A DNA stretch of 64,000 nt, taken from NCBI RefSeq assembly GCF_002531575.1, contig NZ_NWTI01000002.1, positions 248,001 to 312,000 on the forward strand. Reading direction: 5' to 3'. The DNA comes from Bradyrhizobium sp. Y36. Lineage in GTDB: Bacteria > Pseudomonadota > Alphaproteobacteria > Rhizobiales > Xanthobacteraceae. This document shows, piece by piece, positions 47,488 through 55,648 of this stretch (position 1 is its first letter; every line of letters begins with the position of its first letter). The notes beneath the pieces were generated by a model. The model was not told where the DNA came from and searched no databases. It worked only from the letters and a program-made list of their open reading frames with translations. The translations under genes and the position numbers were made by a program.

Positions 47488-48810
47488 TCAGCGGCTCGGC
47501 GCTGAAGGGTTGGTGGAAGCCACGCGCGTCAGCGCCAGTGCCGGCGTCGCCGACATCTTCACCAGCACGTCCTTGAGCGGATCTCGCGTCCAGGCGCGGG
47601 TGACATAGTCGCGATGGGTGATGCCCTCGGCGGTCTCGACGAATACCACGCTGCCGGGCCGCAAGGGGCCGTCCATGTCCTCGGCGACGCTGATGCCCTT
47701 CTGCCGCAGCATGCTCATCAGTTCGCGGTCGCGCCGCGCCGTGCCGCGGGTATAGGCGCTGACGAAGAAGCCGGAGCGGTGGCTCTCGATCCAGGAGGCG
47801 AACTTGTCCATTTCGCCGTAGACGGCGTCGAGCAGCACGACGCCGCGGACGCGATCGCTGATGCCGCCGACCTCGAGGCTCCAGGCCGTCGGCAGGAAGC
47901 CGCCGCTATAGCCGACGATGACGATCGGCATGTTGGCGAAGGCGCGCGCGCTGTTGGGATCGCCGGTGACGCGGGCCAGGTGCTCGGCCGATTCCGCCAT
48001 GAAGCGCTTGAAGCCGCCCGGCTGCCAGAACTTGCCGGCGCTGGAATCGGCGGCATCGACCGCCATCTGCGGGGCAAGCAGCACGGCATTGGCGCCGGAA
48101 TCGGTGATCTGCCTGGGCACCAGCTGGCGATCGCGCACGTCGCGTTCGAGCGTCGCGCCATTGCCGTGGAAGAACACCACGATCACGCCCGGCTTGCGTA
48201 CGTCGAAATGCTCGGGCACGTGCATCAGCACGCGGCTGTCATTGTAGGTCTCGTCCTGCCAGAACACGCGCCCCGAATAGCTGCGATGTCCGCGACGGTC
48301 GCCCTTGCTGATGTTGAGGAAGGGCGCGTCGGAGGCGGGGTTGTTGCCGAAATAGGGAAAGGCCGACGACTTCATGCTGACGAGGGTCGTCAGGTCGTCG
48401 CGGGGAGGACGCTTGTAGGGGGCCTGCGGCTCCAGCGACGCGACCTTATAGGGCGCCTGCTCTGGCGGCTGTTGCTGCACGGCGCGCTTGGGCGAGAAGT
48501 CCGACATCTGCCGTTGCAGGAGGCTCTCGCTCGCCGAGGGGAAGCGCTCCTTGAATTGCGGAGCGGGAAAGCGATCCTCGAACGTGTCGCCGCTTGCGAC
48601 TTGCTGGTTCGTCTTCGCAACGACCTGAACATTGGCCTGCGAGTTCGCCGCAAGCGCCGCCGGGTTCGGCGCCTTGCCGCATTGAACCAGCGTCAGCGAC
48701 AGCGGCACCAAGGCTGAGATCAGGCCGACCCGAAGCGCACGACCGCGCCGACCGGACGGTGTCCGGTCGCCACGACCATCAGCTCTCAGTTTCGGAACGG
48801 CCCCGACCAT
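47488..48810 (-). CDS. Alpha/beta-hydrolase-fold lipoprotein
   Basis: A 440-residue exported protein. A signal with lipobox LVQC (Cys about residue 44; GLISALVPLSLTLVQCGK) indicates a lipoprotein. An unstructured Ala/Gln/Pro-rich region (about 45-160) leads to an alpha/beta-hydrolase domain. Landmarks: VVFFHGNGATLERDVRDRQLV (HG oxyanion), IVIVGYSGGFLPTAW (GYSGG nucleophile serine, about residue 295), LLDAVYGEMD (acid-residue region) and GITHRDYV (catalytic His). All three triad elements seem present, so it may be an esterase or lipase of the outer periplasm. ATG 48810 is used. Substrate unknown. Confidence 0.78.
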   Translation of the reverse strand: MVGAVPKLRADGRGDRTPSGRRGRALRVGLISALVPLSLTLVQCGKAPNPAALAANSQANVQVVAKTNQQVASGDTFEDRFPAPQFKERFPSASESLLQRQMSDFSPKRAVQQQPPEQAPYKVASLEPQAPYKRPPRDDLTTLVSMKSSAFPYFGNNPASDAPFLNISKGDRRGHRSYSGRVFWQDETYNDSRVLMHVPEHFDVRKPGVIVVFFHGNGATLERDVRDRQLVPRQITDSGANAVLLAPQMAVDAADSSAGKFWQPGGFKRFMAESAEHLARVTGDPNSARAFANMPIVIVGYSGGFLPTAWSLEVGGISDRVRGVVLLDAVYGEMDKFASWIESHRSGFFVSAYTRGTARRDRELMSMLRQKGISVAEDMDGPLRPGSVVFVETAEGITHRDYVTRAWTRDPLKDVLVKMSATPALALTRVASTNPSAPSR

Positions 48811-49127
48811 CCACCCATGACCCCAAAGTCACGTCCATCGGCATATCAAGACAATTGAGCCGACTGGCGTTTAGGCGACGTTAAGCGTCCGGACAGACTT
48901 CCCCACATCCGGAACGCTCAAAGGGACCATGTAATCGTGTCCTGATTGTGGGGAAAAGGAACGGGGCTTCCCGGGGTATCGGCAGGCTTTTTGCCTGGCA
49001 GCGGGGAGAGGCGGTGCTGAAATACCCGTTTTCGCCGCCTCATTTAACCCTTGTTAACCCTGCTTGAATTGACTGGGCCAAGTGCACGATGCGCCCGCGA
49101 GGCAAGACGCCTGAGCGAAGGACCCCG
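48811..49127. other. Intergenic gap, weak signals only
   Basis: 317 bp. A small hairpin CAGGC-TTTTT-GCCTG lies at 48983-48997. A TTAA-CCCTTG-TTAA pair (about 49046-49059) has a 6-base spacer, one short of the CtrA consensus, and is not taken as a CtrA box. No gene seen. Confidence 0.5.
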
Positions 49128-50495
49128 ATGACGGCATCAGATGCGGGAACTGCCCCCTGGACTGGCCGGCTGACCGGGGGCGGGAGCGGGGTCTCGGTTC
49201 TGGTCGCAACCGCCATCGTCGTGGCCGACATGATCGGGGTCGGCGTCTTCACCAGCCTCGGCTTCCAGGTCAAGGATATCCCGTCCGGTTTCTCGATCCT
49301 GCTGCTGTGGACCGTTGGCGGCATCGTCGCGCTGTGCGGCGTGTTCGCCTATAGCGAGCTCGGGGCGATGTTTCCGCGCTCGAGCGGCGAGTACAATTTC
49401 CTGGGACGGGCCTATCACCCGGCTTTCGGCTTTCTCGCCGGCTGGGTGTCGGCGACGGTGGGCTTCGCCGCACCGGTGGCGCTCGCGGCGATGGCGTTCG
49501 GCGAATACGCCAAATCGGTCGTGCCTGATTTGCCGCCGATCCCGCTCGCCATCGCCGTGGTGTGGCTGGTCTCGCTTGTGCAGCTGACCGGCGTCAGGCA
49601 CTCCTCGACCTTCCAGCTGATCTCGACCATCATCAAGGTCGTGCTGATCGTCGCCTTCCTGGTCGCCGGCTTCGTCGTCAGCGTGCCGCAGTCGATCGCC
49701 TTCACGCCGCAGCCGGGCGATCTCGCCCACATCGTCAGCGCCCCCTTCGCGATCGGGCTCGTCTTCGTGATGTACTCGTTCTCGGGCTGGAATGCCGCGA
49801 CCTACATCATCGGCGAGATGAACATGCCGCAGCGCGACCTGCCGCGCGCGCTGCTGGCGGGCACGCTGATCGTGCTCGTGCTCTACGTCGCGCTGAACGC
49901 GGTATTTCTGCATTCGACGCCGGTCGGCGCGCTCGCCGGCCAGCTCGACGTCGCCCGCGTCGCCGGAAGCGCCATCTTCGGCAGTCTCGGGGGGCGCATC
50001 GTCGGCGCCATGATCTGCGTCGGCCTGATCTCCTCGATCTCTGCGATGATGTGGATCGGCCCGCGCGTGATGATGACGATGGGAGAGGACATTCCGGCCT
50101 TGCGGGTGTTCTCGAAGCGATCGACGAGCGGCGCGCCGGCCTATGCGATCCTGTTTCAGCTCGCGGTCGCCAACCTCCTGCTGTTCACGCGCAGCTTCGA
50201 GGCGGTGCTCGACTTCATCCAGTTCGCGCTGCTGTTCTGCTCGTTCTTCACGGTCGCCGGAGTCATCAAGCTGCGCATCACCGATCCCGATTTGCCCAGG
50301 CCCTATCGCGCCTGGGGATACCCGTTCACCCCGCTGGTTTTCCTGCTCGTGACAGGGTTCATGATGTACTACCTGTTGACCGAGCGGCCGGTGCAGTCGC
50401 TCTCGGGGATGCTGGTCATGCTCTCCGGCCTGTTGATTTATGCTGTTTTCCGCAGGCGGCCGGTCGCCGCTGATACGTCACTCATTCGCGAATAG
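49128..50495 (+). CDS. APC family amino-acid permease
   Basis: About 455 residues with 12 helices. Helix 1 carries the broken-helix signature VVADMIGVGVFTSLGF, and helix 6 a conserved FSGWNAATYIIGEM, as in LeuT-fold amino-acid/polyamine/organocation carriers. It probably imports or exchanges an amino acid by proton or sodium coupling; the substrate is not given. ATG 49128 (MTASDAG) has ggaccccg upstream; an ATG at 49089 is further out. The next gene starts 2 bp after its stop, so the two are likely co-translated. Inner membrane. Confidence 0.9.
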   Translation: MTASDAGTAPWTGRLTGGGSGVSVLVATAIVVADMIGVGVFTSLGFQVKDIPSGFSILLLWTVGGIVALCGVFAYSELGAMFPRSSGEYNFLGRAYHPAFGFLAGWVSATVGFAAPVALAAMAFGEYAKSVVPDLPPIPLAIAVVWLVSLVQLTGVRHSSTFQLISTIIKVVLIVAFLVAGFVVSVPQSIAFTPQPGDLAHIVSAPFAIGLVFVMYSFSGWNAATYIIGEMNMPQRDLPRALLAGTLIVLVLYVALNAVFLHSTPVGALAGQLDVARVAGSAIFGSLGGRIVGAMICVGLISSISAMMWIGPRVMMTMGEDIPALRVFSKRSTSGAPAYAILFQLAVANLLLFTRSFEAVLDFIQFALLFCSFFTVAGVIKLRITDPDLPRPYRAWGYPFTPLVFLLVTGFMMYYLLTERPVQSLSGMLVMLSGLLIYAVFRRRPVAADTSLIRE

Positions 50496-50497
50496 AC

Positions 50498-51712
50498 ATG
50501 GTCCGAGCCTTCAGAATTGCGGCCGCCGCTGTTGCCCTGCTGGCCGTGGCCGTCTCGTCCGCAAGCGCCGCCGAGGTCACCTTCGATGATACCGCGCGCT
50601 TCCTTGCGGGCATGCAGCCTTCGGCAGATTCGCCGCTGGTGCCGCTCACCAGGGATCCCAGCTGGCAGCGCCACGCAAAATTCTTCGACGGCGCCTTCGC
50701 CCAGCTCGAACAACGCCAGCTCGCGAAGATCCGCGACTGGGCCGACGTCAATCTGGCCGCGCCGCGGCCGACCATGTTCTACATGTTCAGCGGCCCCGAT
50801 TTCCTCTACGCCAATGCCTTCTATTCCAAGGCCAGCACCTACGTGCTCGGCGCGCTGGAGCCGGTCGGCGCGGTGCCGGATCTGACGCGGCTGCCGCGCG
50901 GCTCGGTGGGCGCTGCGCTCTACAATGTCGAGCGCTCGCTCGGCTCGATCCTGAGCTTCTCGTTCTTCATCACCAAGCAGATGAAGGTCGACCTGCACGC
51001 CAACCAGGTCAATGGCACCTTGCCGATCCTCTATGTCTTCCTGGCGCGCTCGGGCAAGACCATCCGCAACGTCGAGATGGTCGCGCTCGACGACAAGGGC
51101 GGGATCCATGTCGGCGAGGACAATCCGGGGCGTAACGCGACGCACGGCGCTCGCATCACCTTTGCCGGCAGCGATGGCGAAGCGCGCACGCTGTATTATT
51201 TTTCGACCGACCTTTCCAATGCGGGTGCGCGCAACACCGGCTTCCTGAAATTCTGCGAGACGCTGGGGCCCGGCAACAGCCTGCTCAAGAGCGCATCCTA
51301 CCTGCTGCACAAGAGCGACTTCGCGGTGGTCCGCGACTGGCTGCTCGCCAACAGCGCCACCATCATCCAGGACGATTCCGGCATTCCGCTTGCCAACTAT
51401 GGCGCAAGGCAGTGGCGGTTCTTCCCGTTCGGCCGTTATCTCGGGCCGATCGGCGAATTTCCCGGCCGTTACCAGGAGCGCTACGCCGAGCTGTTCACGC
51501 GCGCCCAGCCGATCGATTTCGGCGTCGGCTATCGCTGGCGCATGCGTGAATCGAATTTGCTGCTGGCGGTGAGGGTGCCGGGCACCGAGACGGGACCGGG
51601 CGGGGAGGCCACTTCGTCGGCGGAGCCGACACCAAAGCCACCGCGTCCAAAACGGCTGCGGCCGCCTGAGCCAATCCCGCCGCCGCCGGGGCGATTCTAC
51701 TGGTTCCGCTGA
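50498..51712 (+). CDS. Secreted protein of unknown function
   Basis: A 404-residue exported protein. The signal peptide (VRAFRIAAAAVALLAVAVSSASA) is followed by an alpha/beta domain with no motif I recognise. A conserved-looking core is PTMFYMFSGPDFLYANAFYSKASTYVLGALEPVG (about 85-118) and SFFITKQMKVDLHANQVNGTLPILYVFLARSG (about 150-180). The C-terminus is Pro-rich (PPRPKRLRPPEPIPPPPGRFYWFR). It starts 2 bp after the permease stop, so it is coupled to the amino-acid permease and may be a periplasmic partner. Function unknown. Confidence 0.75.
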   Translation: MVRAFRIAAAAVALLAVAVSSASAAEVTFDDTARFLAGMQPSADSPLVPLTRDPSWQRHAKFFDGAFAQLEQRQLAKIRDWADVNLAAPRPTMFYMFSGPDFLYANAFYSKASTYVLGALEPVGAVPDLTRLPRGSVGAALYNVERSLGSILSFSFFITKQMKVDLHANQVNGTLPILYVFLARSGKTIRNVEMVALDDKGGIHVGEDNPGRNATHGARITFAGSDGEARTLYYFSTDLSNAGARNTGFLKFCETLGPGNSLLKSASYLLHKSDFAVVRDWLLANSATIIQDDSGIPLANYGARQWRFFPFGRYLGPIGEFPGRYQERYAELFTRAQPIDFGVGYRWRMRESNLLLAVRVPGTETGPGGEATSSAEPTPKPPRPKRLRPPEPIPPPPGRFYWFR

Positions 51713-51922
51713 TCACCAGTGCACGCTCTGGCTCGGCACGATGAACGCCGTCGTGCTCGGCGCCGTCGCAAGGCTCGAAGCCAGGTACCAGCCAGAACCA
51801 AGCACGAGCGTCAGCAAGGCGACGATCGCGAGCAGGTCCATGGTGCGGGGGTCGTGGTGCCGCCTGGCGCTGGGGGCCGGCCCAGGCTTGAGGTGCAGAT
51901 GAGGGCTGATTTTCCAGCGCAT
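51713..51922 (-). CDS. Small single-pass membrane protein
   Basis: A 69-residue protein starting at ATG 51922 (MRWKISPHLHLKPG) with ggaggaaa 6 bp upstream, an unusually good ribosome site. A basic N-terminus with several histidines (about 1-25) is followed by one helix (DLLAIVALLTLVLGSGWYLASSLA, about residues 29-52) and a short hydrophobic tail (FIVPSQSVHW). The gene is too small for family assignment. It is convergent with the secreted-protein gene at 50498 and shares no clear operon. Confidence 0.6.
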   Translation of the reverse strand: MRWKISPHLHLKPGPAPSARRHHDPRTMDLLAIVALLTLVLGSGWYLASSLATAPSTTAFIVPSQSVHW

Positions 51923-52014
51923 TGTTGTTTCCTCCCGGGGGAGCGCCGAAACAACGCCGGAGGAACCTCTAATGTTCCGCAGAGCTCGCCGAAGCGTAGG
52001 ACAACGCCGCGATC

Positions 52015-52353
52015 TCAGGATGCGTTGACGCCGCGCCAGCGGCCGTAGCGCCAGGGCAGATACCAGCGCGCGCCTTGCGGTGCGGCGAGCGGCACATTGT
52101 CGATACCCGACGTGCCGAAAGGATTGCAGCGCAGCAGCCGCGCGAGCGTCATCCAGCCGCCGGCCCAGAGGCCGAAGCGTTCGATCGCCTCGTCGCCATA
52201 CACCGAGCAAGTCGGCAGATGCCGGCAATTGTAACCGACCAGGGGCGAGAGCGTGTGCCGGTAAATCCAGATCAGCGCACGGCCGAATCGGCGCGGGAGC
52301 CGAAGCGCCCCCTCGACCGAACTGGAACAGTGTCCGCAGGCTGAATGCTTCAT
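52015..52353 (-). CDS. yidD: Membrane protein insertion efficiency factor
   Basis: A 112-residue member of the YidD family. The core LIWIYRHTLSPLVGYNCRHLPTCSVYGDEAIERFGLWAGGWMTLARLLRCNPF is highly characteristic, with its conserved cysteines and RLLRCNP motif. YidD is a small membrane-associated helper of YidC-dependent insertion and is often encoded near rnpA/yidC. Here it is near folE/hisI instead, an arrangement known in Rhizobiales. ATG 52353 (MKHSACGHC) places an extra cysteine-rich N-terminus before the core. The frame is intact. Confidence 0.95.
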   Translation of the reverse strand: MKHSACGHCSSSVEGALRLPRRFGRALIWIYRHTLSPLVGYNCRHLPTCSVYGDEAIERFGLWAGGWMTLARLLRCNPFGTSGIDNVPLAAPQGARWYLPWRYGRWRGVNAS

Positions 52354-52592
52354 GTGCGCGGTGCCGTCAGATTATGCGGTGAGTTGCCCGGTTCCGACGC
52401 AAGGAACGCCAAGGAACTGTAAGGTGTTGTTTGTACGCCATATTTTGCATGCTTTTGGGGAGCAGTGCAGCAAGTACCTATGGACGATCTGTATTCCCCC
52501 GGATACCATTTTTGTGACGTCCATGTGTACACTCGTCGGACGGAAAACGGGGCTTGCCTGAATCGCCTCCGGGGCTTGGGGAAGGGACCAGT

Positions 52593-53486
52593 TTGAAAGT
52601 TCTGAAGTCGCTTAAGCTTCGCGGCTGGTTGCTGGTGGGAACCGCCGTCTGTGGAGTTGCGCTGGCTGGCGCCATCGCGACATTCGGGTCATCGGCCAAG
52701 GCCGGCGGCGCGCTCGAAGAGCGCAAGCTTCCGATGAAATTCAACTGGATTGCGTGCGAGCCGAATTGCCGCGGCTGGGTCAGCGCGGTCGGCATCATCA
52801 CCGCCGATACCCCGAAAGATTTCGAAGAGTTCTCGCGCGGCCGTCAGCTCGGCGGCGCCACCGTGGTGCTGGATTCCAGCGGCGGTTCCGTCAATGACGC
52901 GATCACGCTCGGTCGTCGCTTCCGCAATCTCGGTCTCCTGACCACGGTCGGCGTCAGCCTGCGCGGCGGTCAGTCGGCCCGTCCGGCGGTCGCGCCCGAG
53001 GCCTATTGCGAATCCATGTGCGTGTTCCTGCTGCTGGCCGGCAAGAAGCGCTACGTGCCGGAAGCGGCCCATGTCCGCGTCCACCAGATCTGGATGGGCG
53101 ACCGCGCCGACGATGCCAAGGCGGCGAGCTACAGCGCGCAGGATCTGATGATCGTGGAGCGCGACATCGGTCGGCTCGCCAAATACACCTTCGATATGGG
53201 CGGCGCCGGTGATTTGCTGTCGCTCGCGCTCAGTGTTCCGCCCTGGGAAGATCTGCACGAGCTGGATGCCGGCGAGCTCAAGCTCACCAATCTCGTGACG
53301 ACCGATCTCGTCGCCGACGTGCTGCCGCACGTGGACATCTCCGCGCCGGCGATGGCGGAACTCACCCCGAAGACGCAGGCAAGGTTCGGCGTGGAACCGG
53401 AGCAGCCTTCCAAGTCGACCAAGACGGCGGAGGCCCTGGTGCCGACCGGCGGCGTGGCCGCGCCGGCGGCGGCCGCTCAGAAGTAA
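52593..53486 (+). CDS. Periplasmic ClpP-like (COG3904) protein
   Basis: About 298 residues. A membrane/signal helix (GWLLVGTAVCGVALAGAIATFG, about residues 10-32) precedes a ClpP/crotonase-like domain. Visible are VVLDSSGGSVNDAITLGRRFRNLG (the GG-x-x oxyanion loop) and YCESMCVFLLLAGKKR, where a catalytic serine is expected (ESMC); the later VHQIW may hold a His. Family COG3904 is widespread in Rhizobiales, with unknown substrates. The start is TTG 52593 (KVLKSLKLRG), with aaggga 6 bp upstream. Probably a membrane-tethered periplasmic protein, possibly a serine protease. Confidence 0.8.
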   Translation: MKVLKSLKLRGWLLVGTAVCGVALAGAIATFGSSAKAGGALEERKLPMKFNWIACEPNCRGWVSAVGIITADTPKDFEEFSRGRQLGGATVVLDSSGGSVNDAITLGRRFRNLGLLTTVGVSLRGGQSARPAVAPEAYCESMCVFLLLAGKKRYVPEAAHVRVHQIWMGDRADDAKAASYSAQDLMIVERDIGRLAKYTFDMGGAGDLLSLALSVPPWEDLHELDAGELKLTNLVTTDLVADVLPHVDISAPAMAELTPKTQARFGVEPEQPSKSTKTAEALVPTGGVAAPAAAAQK

Positions 53487-53569
53487 GCTCTCAAATCCTG
53501 GGAATCTCGCGCCGCAATCTCTGGATTCCGGGTTCGTCGCTTGCGACGTCCCGGAACGATCATGAGAGG

Positions 53570-54037
53570 TCAGCCCTGCGCCGCGGCCGGCTGCTTGGTG
53601 TCGGACTTCGTCTTGGCTTCGATCTGGCCGATGGCATCGACCACGGCATCGAAGGTCAGAAGGGTGGAGGCGTGGCGTGCCTTGTAGTCGCGCACCGGCT
53701 CGAGGAACTTGATGTCCTCCCATTTGCCTTCAGGAGGCGCACCGTTCTCCTTCAGCATCTTGCGAACAGTTTCGCGTAACTCGCGGAGTTCGCTCGCAGT
53801 CGAACCCACCACCCGACTTGCCATGATGGATGAAGAGGCTTGGCCCAGCGCACAAGCTTTCACGTCGTGGGCGAAGTCGGTGACGGTATCTCCGGCCATC
53901 TTCAGATCGACCTTGACGGTCGAGCCGCACAGCTTGGAGTGGGCCGTGGCGGAGGCATCAGGGTCCGGCAGCCGTCCGAGACGCGGAATATTGCCGGCCA
54001 GTTCGATGATCCGCTTGTTGTAAATGTCGTTCAGCAT
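53570..54037 (-). CDS. IscU/NifU-like protein with altered cysteine ligands
   Basis: A 155-residue protein of the NifU_N/IscU family (start LNDIYNKRIIELAGNIPRLGRLPDPD). The first ligand cysteine is in KLCGSTVKVDL, where the usual CGD is CGS. The second is in KACALGQASSSIMAS. The third, expected in RHCxL, is alanine here (RHASTLLTFDAVVDAI). With two of the usual cluster residues changed, it may not build [2Fe-2S] clusters like canonical IscU. It lies divergent from folE and adjacent to hisI, in a region I recall as conserved in Rhizobiales. ATG 54037. Cytosolic. Confidence 0.85.
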   Translation of the reverse strand: MLNDIYNKRIIELAGNIPRLGRLPDPDASATAHSKLCGSTVKVDLKMAGDTVTDFAHDVKACALGQASSSIMASRVVGSTASELRELRETVRKMLKENGAPPEGKWEDIKFLEPVRDYKARHASTLLTFDAVVDAIGQIEAKTKSDTKQPAAAQG

Positions 54038-54291
54038 GTGATGGAGTCCAGCACTTCCACACCCACTTCCCAGCCGGATCGGCCTTGGCGGGCGCCGTCC
54101 AGGGTCCTATATAGGGTCGGAACTGGCGGAAAAACAGTCCAGCGGTGCGGCGGCAGTGATCCAGATCTGCGCGTCCGGCGTTTTTGACGCGAGGCCCTTT
54201 TCCGCCAAAGCTGTTCTCTTCAGGCGTCCGGCGGCTTGCCGCCCCGTCTGCCGGTGACACTCCGGCCACGAGGCCGTCGAACGGAGTAGAC

Positions 54292-54972
54292 ATGGACGCG
54301 ACAATCAAGCCGATCCGCCCCAGCAAGCAGCCCGAGACCCGTCCGGCCGAGCTTGATCCCGCTGAATTCCTCGCGGCCGCCGTCCGCGCCGACCAGCCGC
54401 GCCCGGCACGTGCCGAGGCGGAGGCGGCGGTGAAGACGCTGCTCGCCTATATCGGCGAGAACACCGAGCGCGAGGGCCTGCTCGACACGCCGCGCCGCGT
54501 GGTCGAGGCTTTCGACGAGCTCTATCAGGGCTACCATCAGTGCCCGGCCGAGGTGCTCGACCGCACCTTCGGCGAGACCGCCGGCTATGACGATTTCGTG
54601 CTGGTGCGCGACATCGAGTTCACCTCCCAGTGCGAGCATCACATGATGCCGTTCTACGGCAAGGCGCACATCGCCTACACGCCGGTGGAACGCGTCGTCG
54701 GCCTCTCCAAGCTCGCCCGCCTGACCGACATCTTCGCCCGCCGGCTCCAGACCCAGGAGCACCTGACGGCGCAGATCGCGGCGGCCATTGACGAGGTGCT
54801 CAAGCCCCGCGGCGTCGCCGTGCTGATCGAGGCCGAGCATACCTGCATGTCGGTGCGCGGCGTCGCCAAGCATGGCGCCTCCACCTTCACCAGCCGCTTC
54901 ACCGGCATGTTCCGCGACAATCCGGCGGAGCAGGCCCGCTTCCTGTCCCTGGTGCGAGGCCTGCAGCGCTGA
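54292..54972 (+). CDS. folE: GTP cyclohydrolase I
   Basis: About 226 residues. It opens the imidazole ring of GTP to start folate (and queuosine) synthesis. The family signatures are complete: [40 protein letters not shown] (Cys and His zinc ligands), [22 protein letters not shown] and [26 protein letters not shown] (with the third zinc ligand Cys). ATG 54292 (MDATIK) is chosen; the frame runs upstream without family sequence. The N-terminal 50 residues are variable. hisI starts 27 bp downstream on the same strand, so they may be cotranscribed. Cytosolic decamer. Confidence 0.97.
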   Translation: MDATIKPIRPSKQPETRPAELDPAEFLAAAVRADQPRPARAEAEAAVKTLLAYIGENTEREGLLDTPRRVVEAFDELYQGYHQCPAEVLDRTFGETAGYDDFVLVRDIEFTSQCEHHMMPFYGKAHIAYTPVERVVGLSKLARLTDIFARRLQTQEHLTAQIAAAIDEVLKPRGVAVLIEAEHTCMSVRGVAKHGASTFTSRFTGMFRDNPAEQARFLSLVRGLQR

Positions 54973-54999
54973 CCTCGCGGACGAACGGCGAGAGTTGCT

Positions 55000-55422
55000 G
55001 TGTCTGCTCACTCCCATGAGATCGAGGAAGGCTTGTCCTTCCTGCCGCGCTTCGATGCGAACGGCCTCGTGACCGTTGTCGCGACCGACGTCGCCACCGG
55101 TGACGTTTTGATGGTCGCGCACATGAATGACGAGGCGCTGCGCAAGACGATTGCGACCGGCGAAGCCTGGTACTTCAGCCGCTCGCGCAAGGCCTTGTGG
55201 CGAAAAGGTGAGACCTCAGGTCAAACCCAGCGCGTGGTCGAGATGCGCACCGATTGCGACCAGGACGCGGTCTGGATTCGCGTCGAGCAGATCGGGGCCG
55301 CCTGCCACACCGGCCGGCGCTCGTGCTTCTACCGCAAGGTCGAGGCCGAAGGCGGAGGTGCGACGCTGGTCTTCGCCGATGCCGAGCGGCTGTTTGATCC
55401 GAACGACGTCTACAAGAAGTAG
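55000..55422 (+). CDS. hisI: Phosphoribosyl-AMP cyclohydrolase
   Basis: A 140-residue single-domain HisI. It opens the purine ring of phosphoribosyl-AMP in histidine synthesis. Visible are [67 protein letters not shown] (zinc and active-site residues DCDQD and the later [14 protein letters not shown]). The HisE half of the E. coli fusion is absent, as usual in Alphaproteobacteria. The start is GTG 55000 ([11 protein letters not shown]). It follows folE by 27 bp. A palindromic repeat begins 5 bp after its stop. Confidence 0.96.
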   Translation: MSAHSHEIEEGLSFLPRFDANGLVTVVATDVATGDVLMVAHMNDEALRKTIATGEAWYFSRSRKALWRKGETSGQTQRVVEMRTDCDQDAVWIRVEQIGAACHTGRRSCFYRKVEAEGGGATLVFADAERLFDPNDVYKK

Positions 55423-55427
55423 CCTGC

Positions 55428-55532
55428 GTCATTCCGGGGCGCACCGCAGGTGCGAGCCCGGAATCCATCCGACGGCATCATGTGAGGCTCGATGGATTCC
55501 GGGCTCATCGCTTCGCGACGCCCCGGAATGAC
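55428..55532. repeat. Palindromic repeat (CATTCCGGGGCGC type)
   Basis: Ends GTCATTCCGGGGC and GCCCCGGAATGAC are perfect 13-bp arms. Inside are cccggaatccatc and gatggattccggg, again complementary. Similar words occur at 53515-53560 (ggattccggg, cccggaac). It starts 5 bp after the hisI stop. Confidence 0.75.
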
Positions 55533-55555
55533 TCGGGGAGGGGCTGATGCCCGAA

Positions 55556-55570
55556 TTAACCCCGCATTAA
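55556..55570 (+). promoter_or_regulatory. CtrA-type box TTAA-N7-TTAA
   Basis: TTAACCCCGCATTAA is an exact TTAA-N7-TTAA site, followed by CC. It lies 78 bp before the ATG of the transglycosylase-domain gene and after the hisI repeat. CtrA control is inferred, not shown. Confidence 0.55.
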
Positions 55571-55648
55571 CCATACCTGTCCCACGGTGAGACGACAGGC
55601 GCCGAATTGCCGGCGCCGCTCAACGCCGCGCGAGGCGGGCCCTTCGTC

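Noticed and set aside
49046-49059. TTAA-N6-TTAA pair resembling a CtrA box
   Set aside because: The spacer is one base short of the N7 consensus, so it is not counted as a CtrA site.
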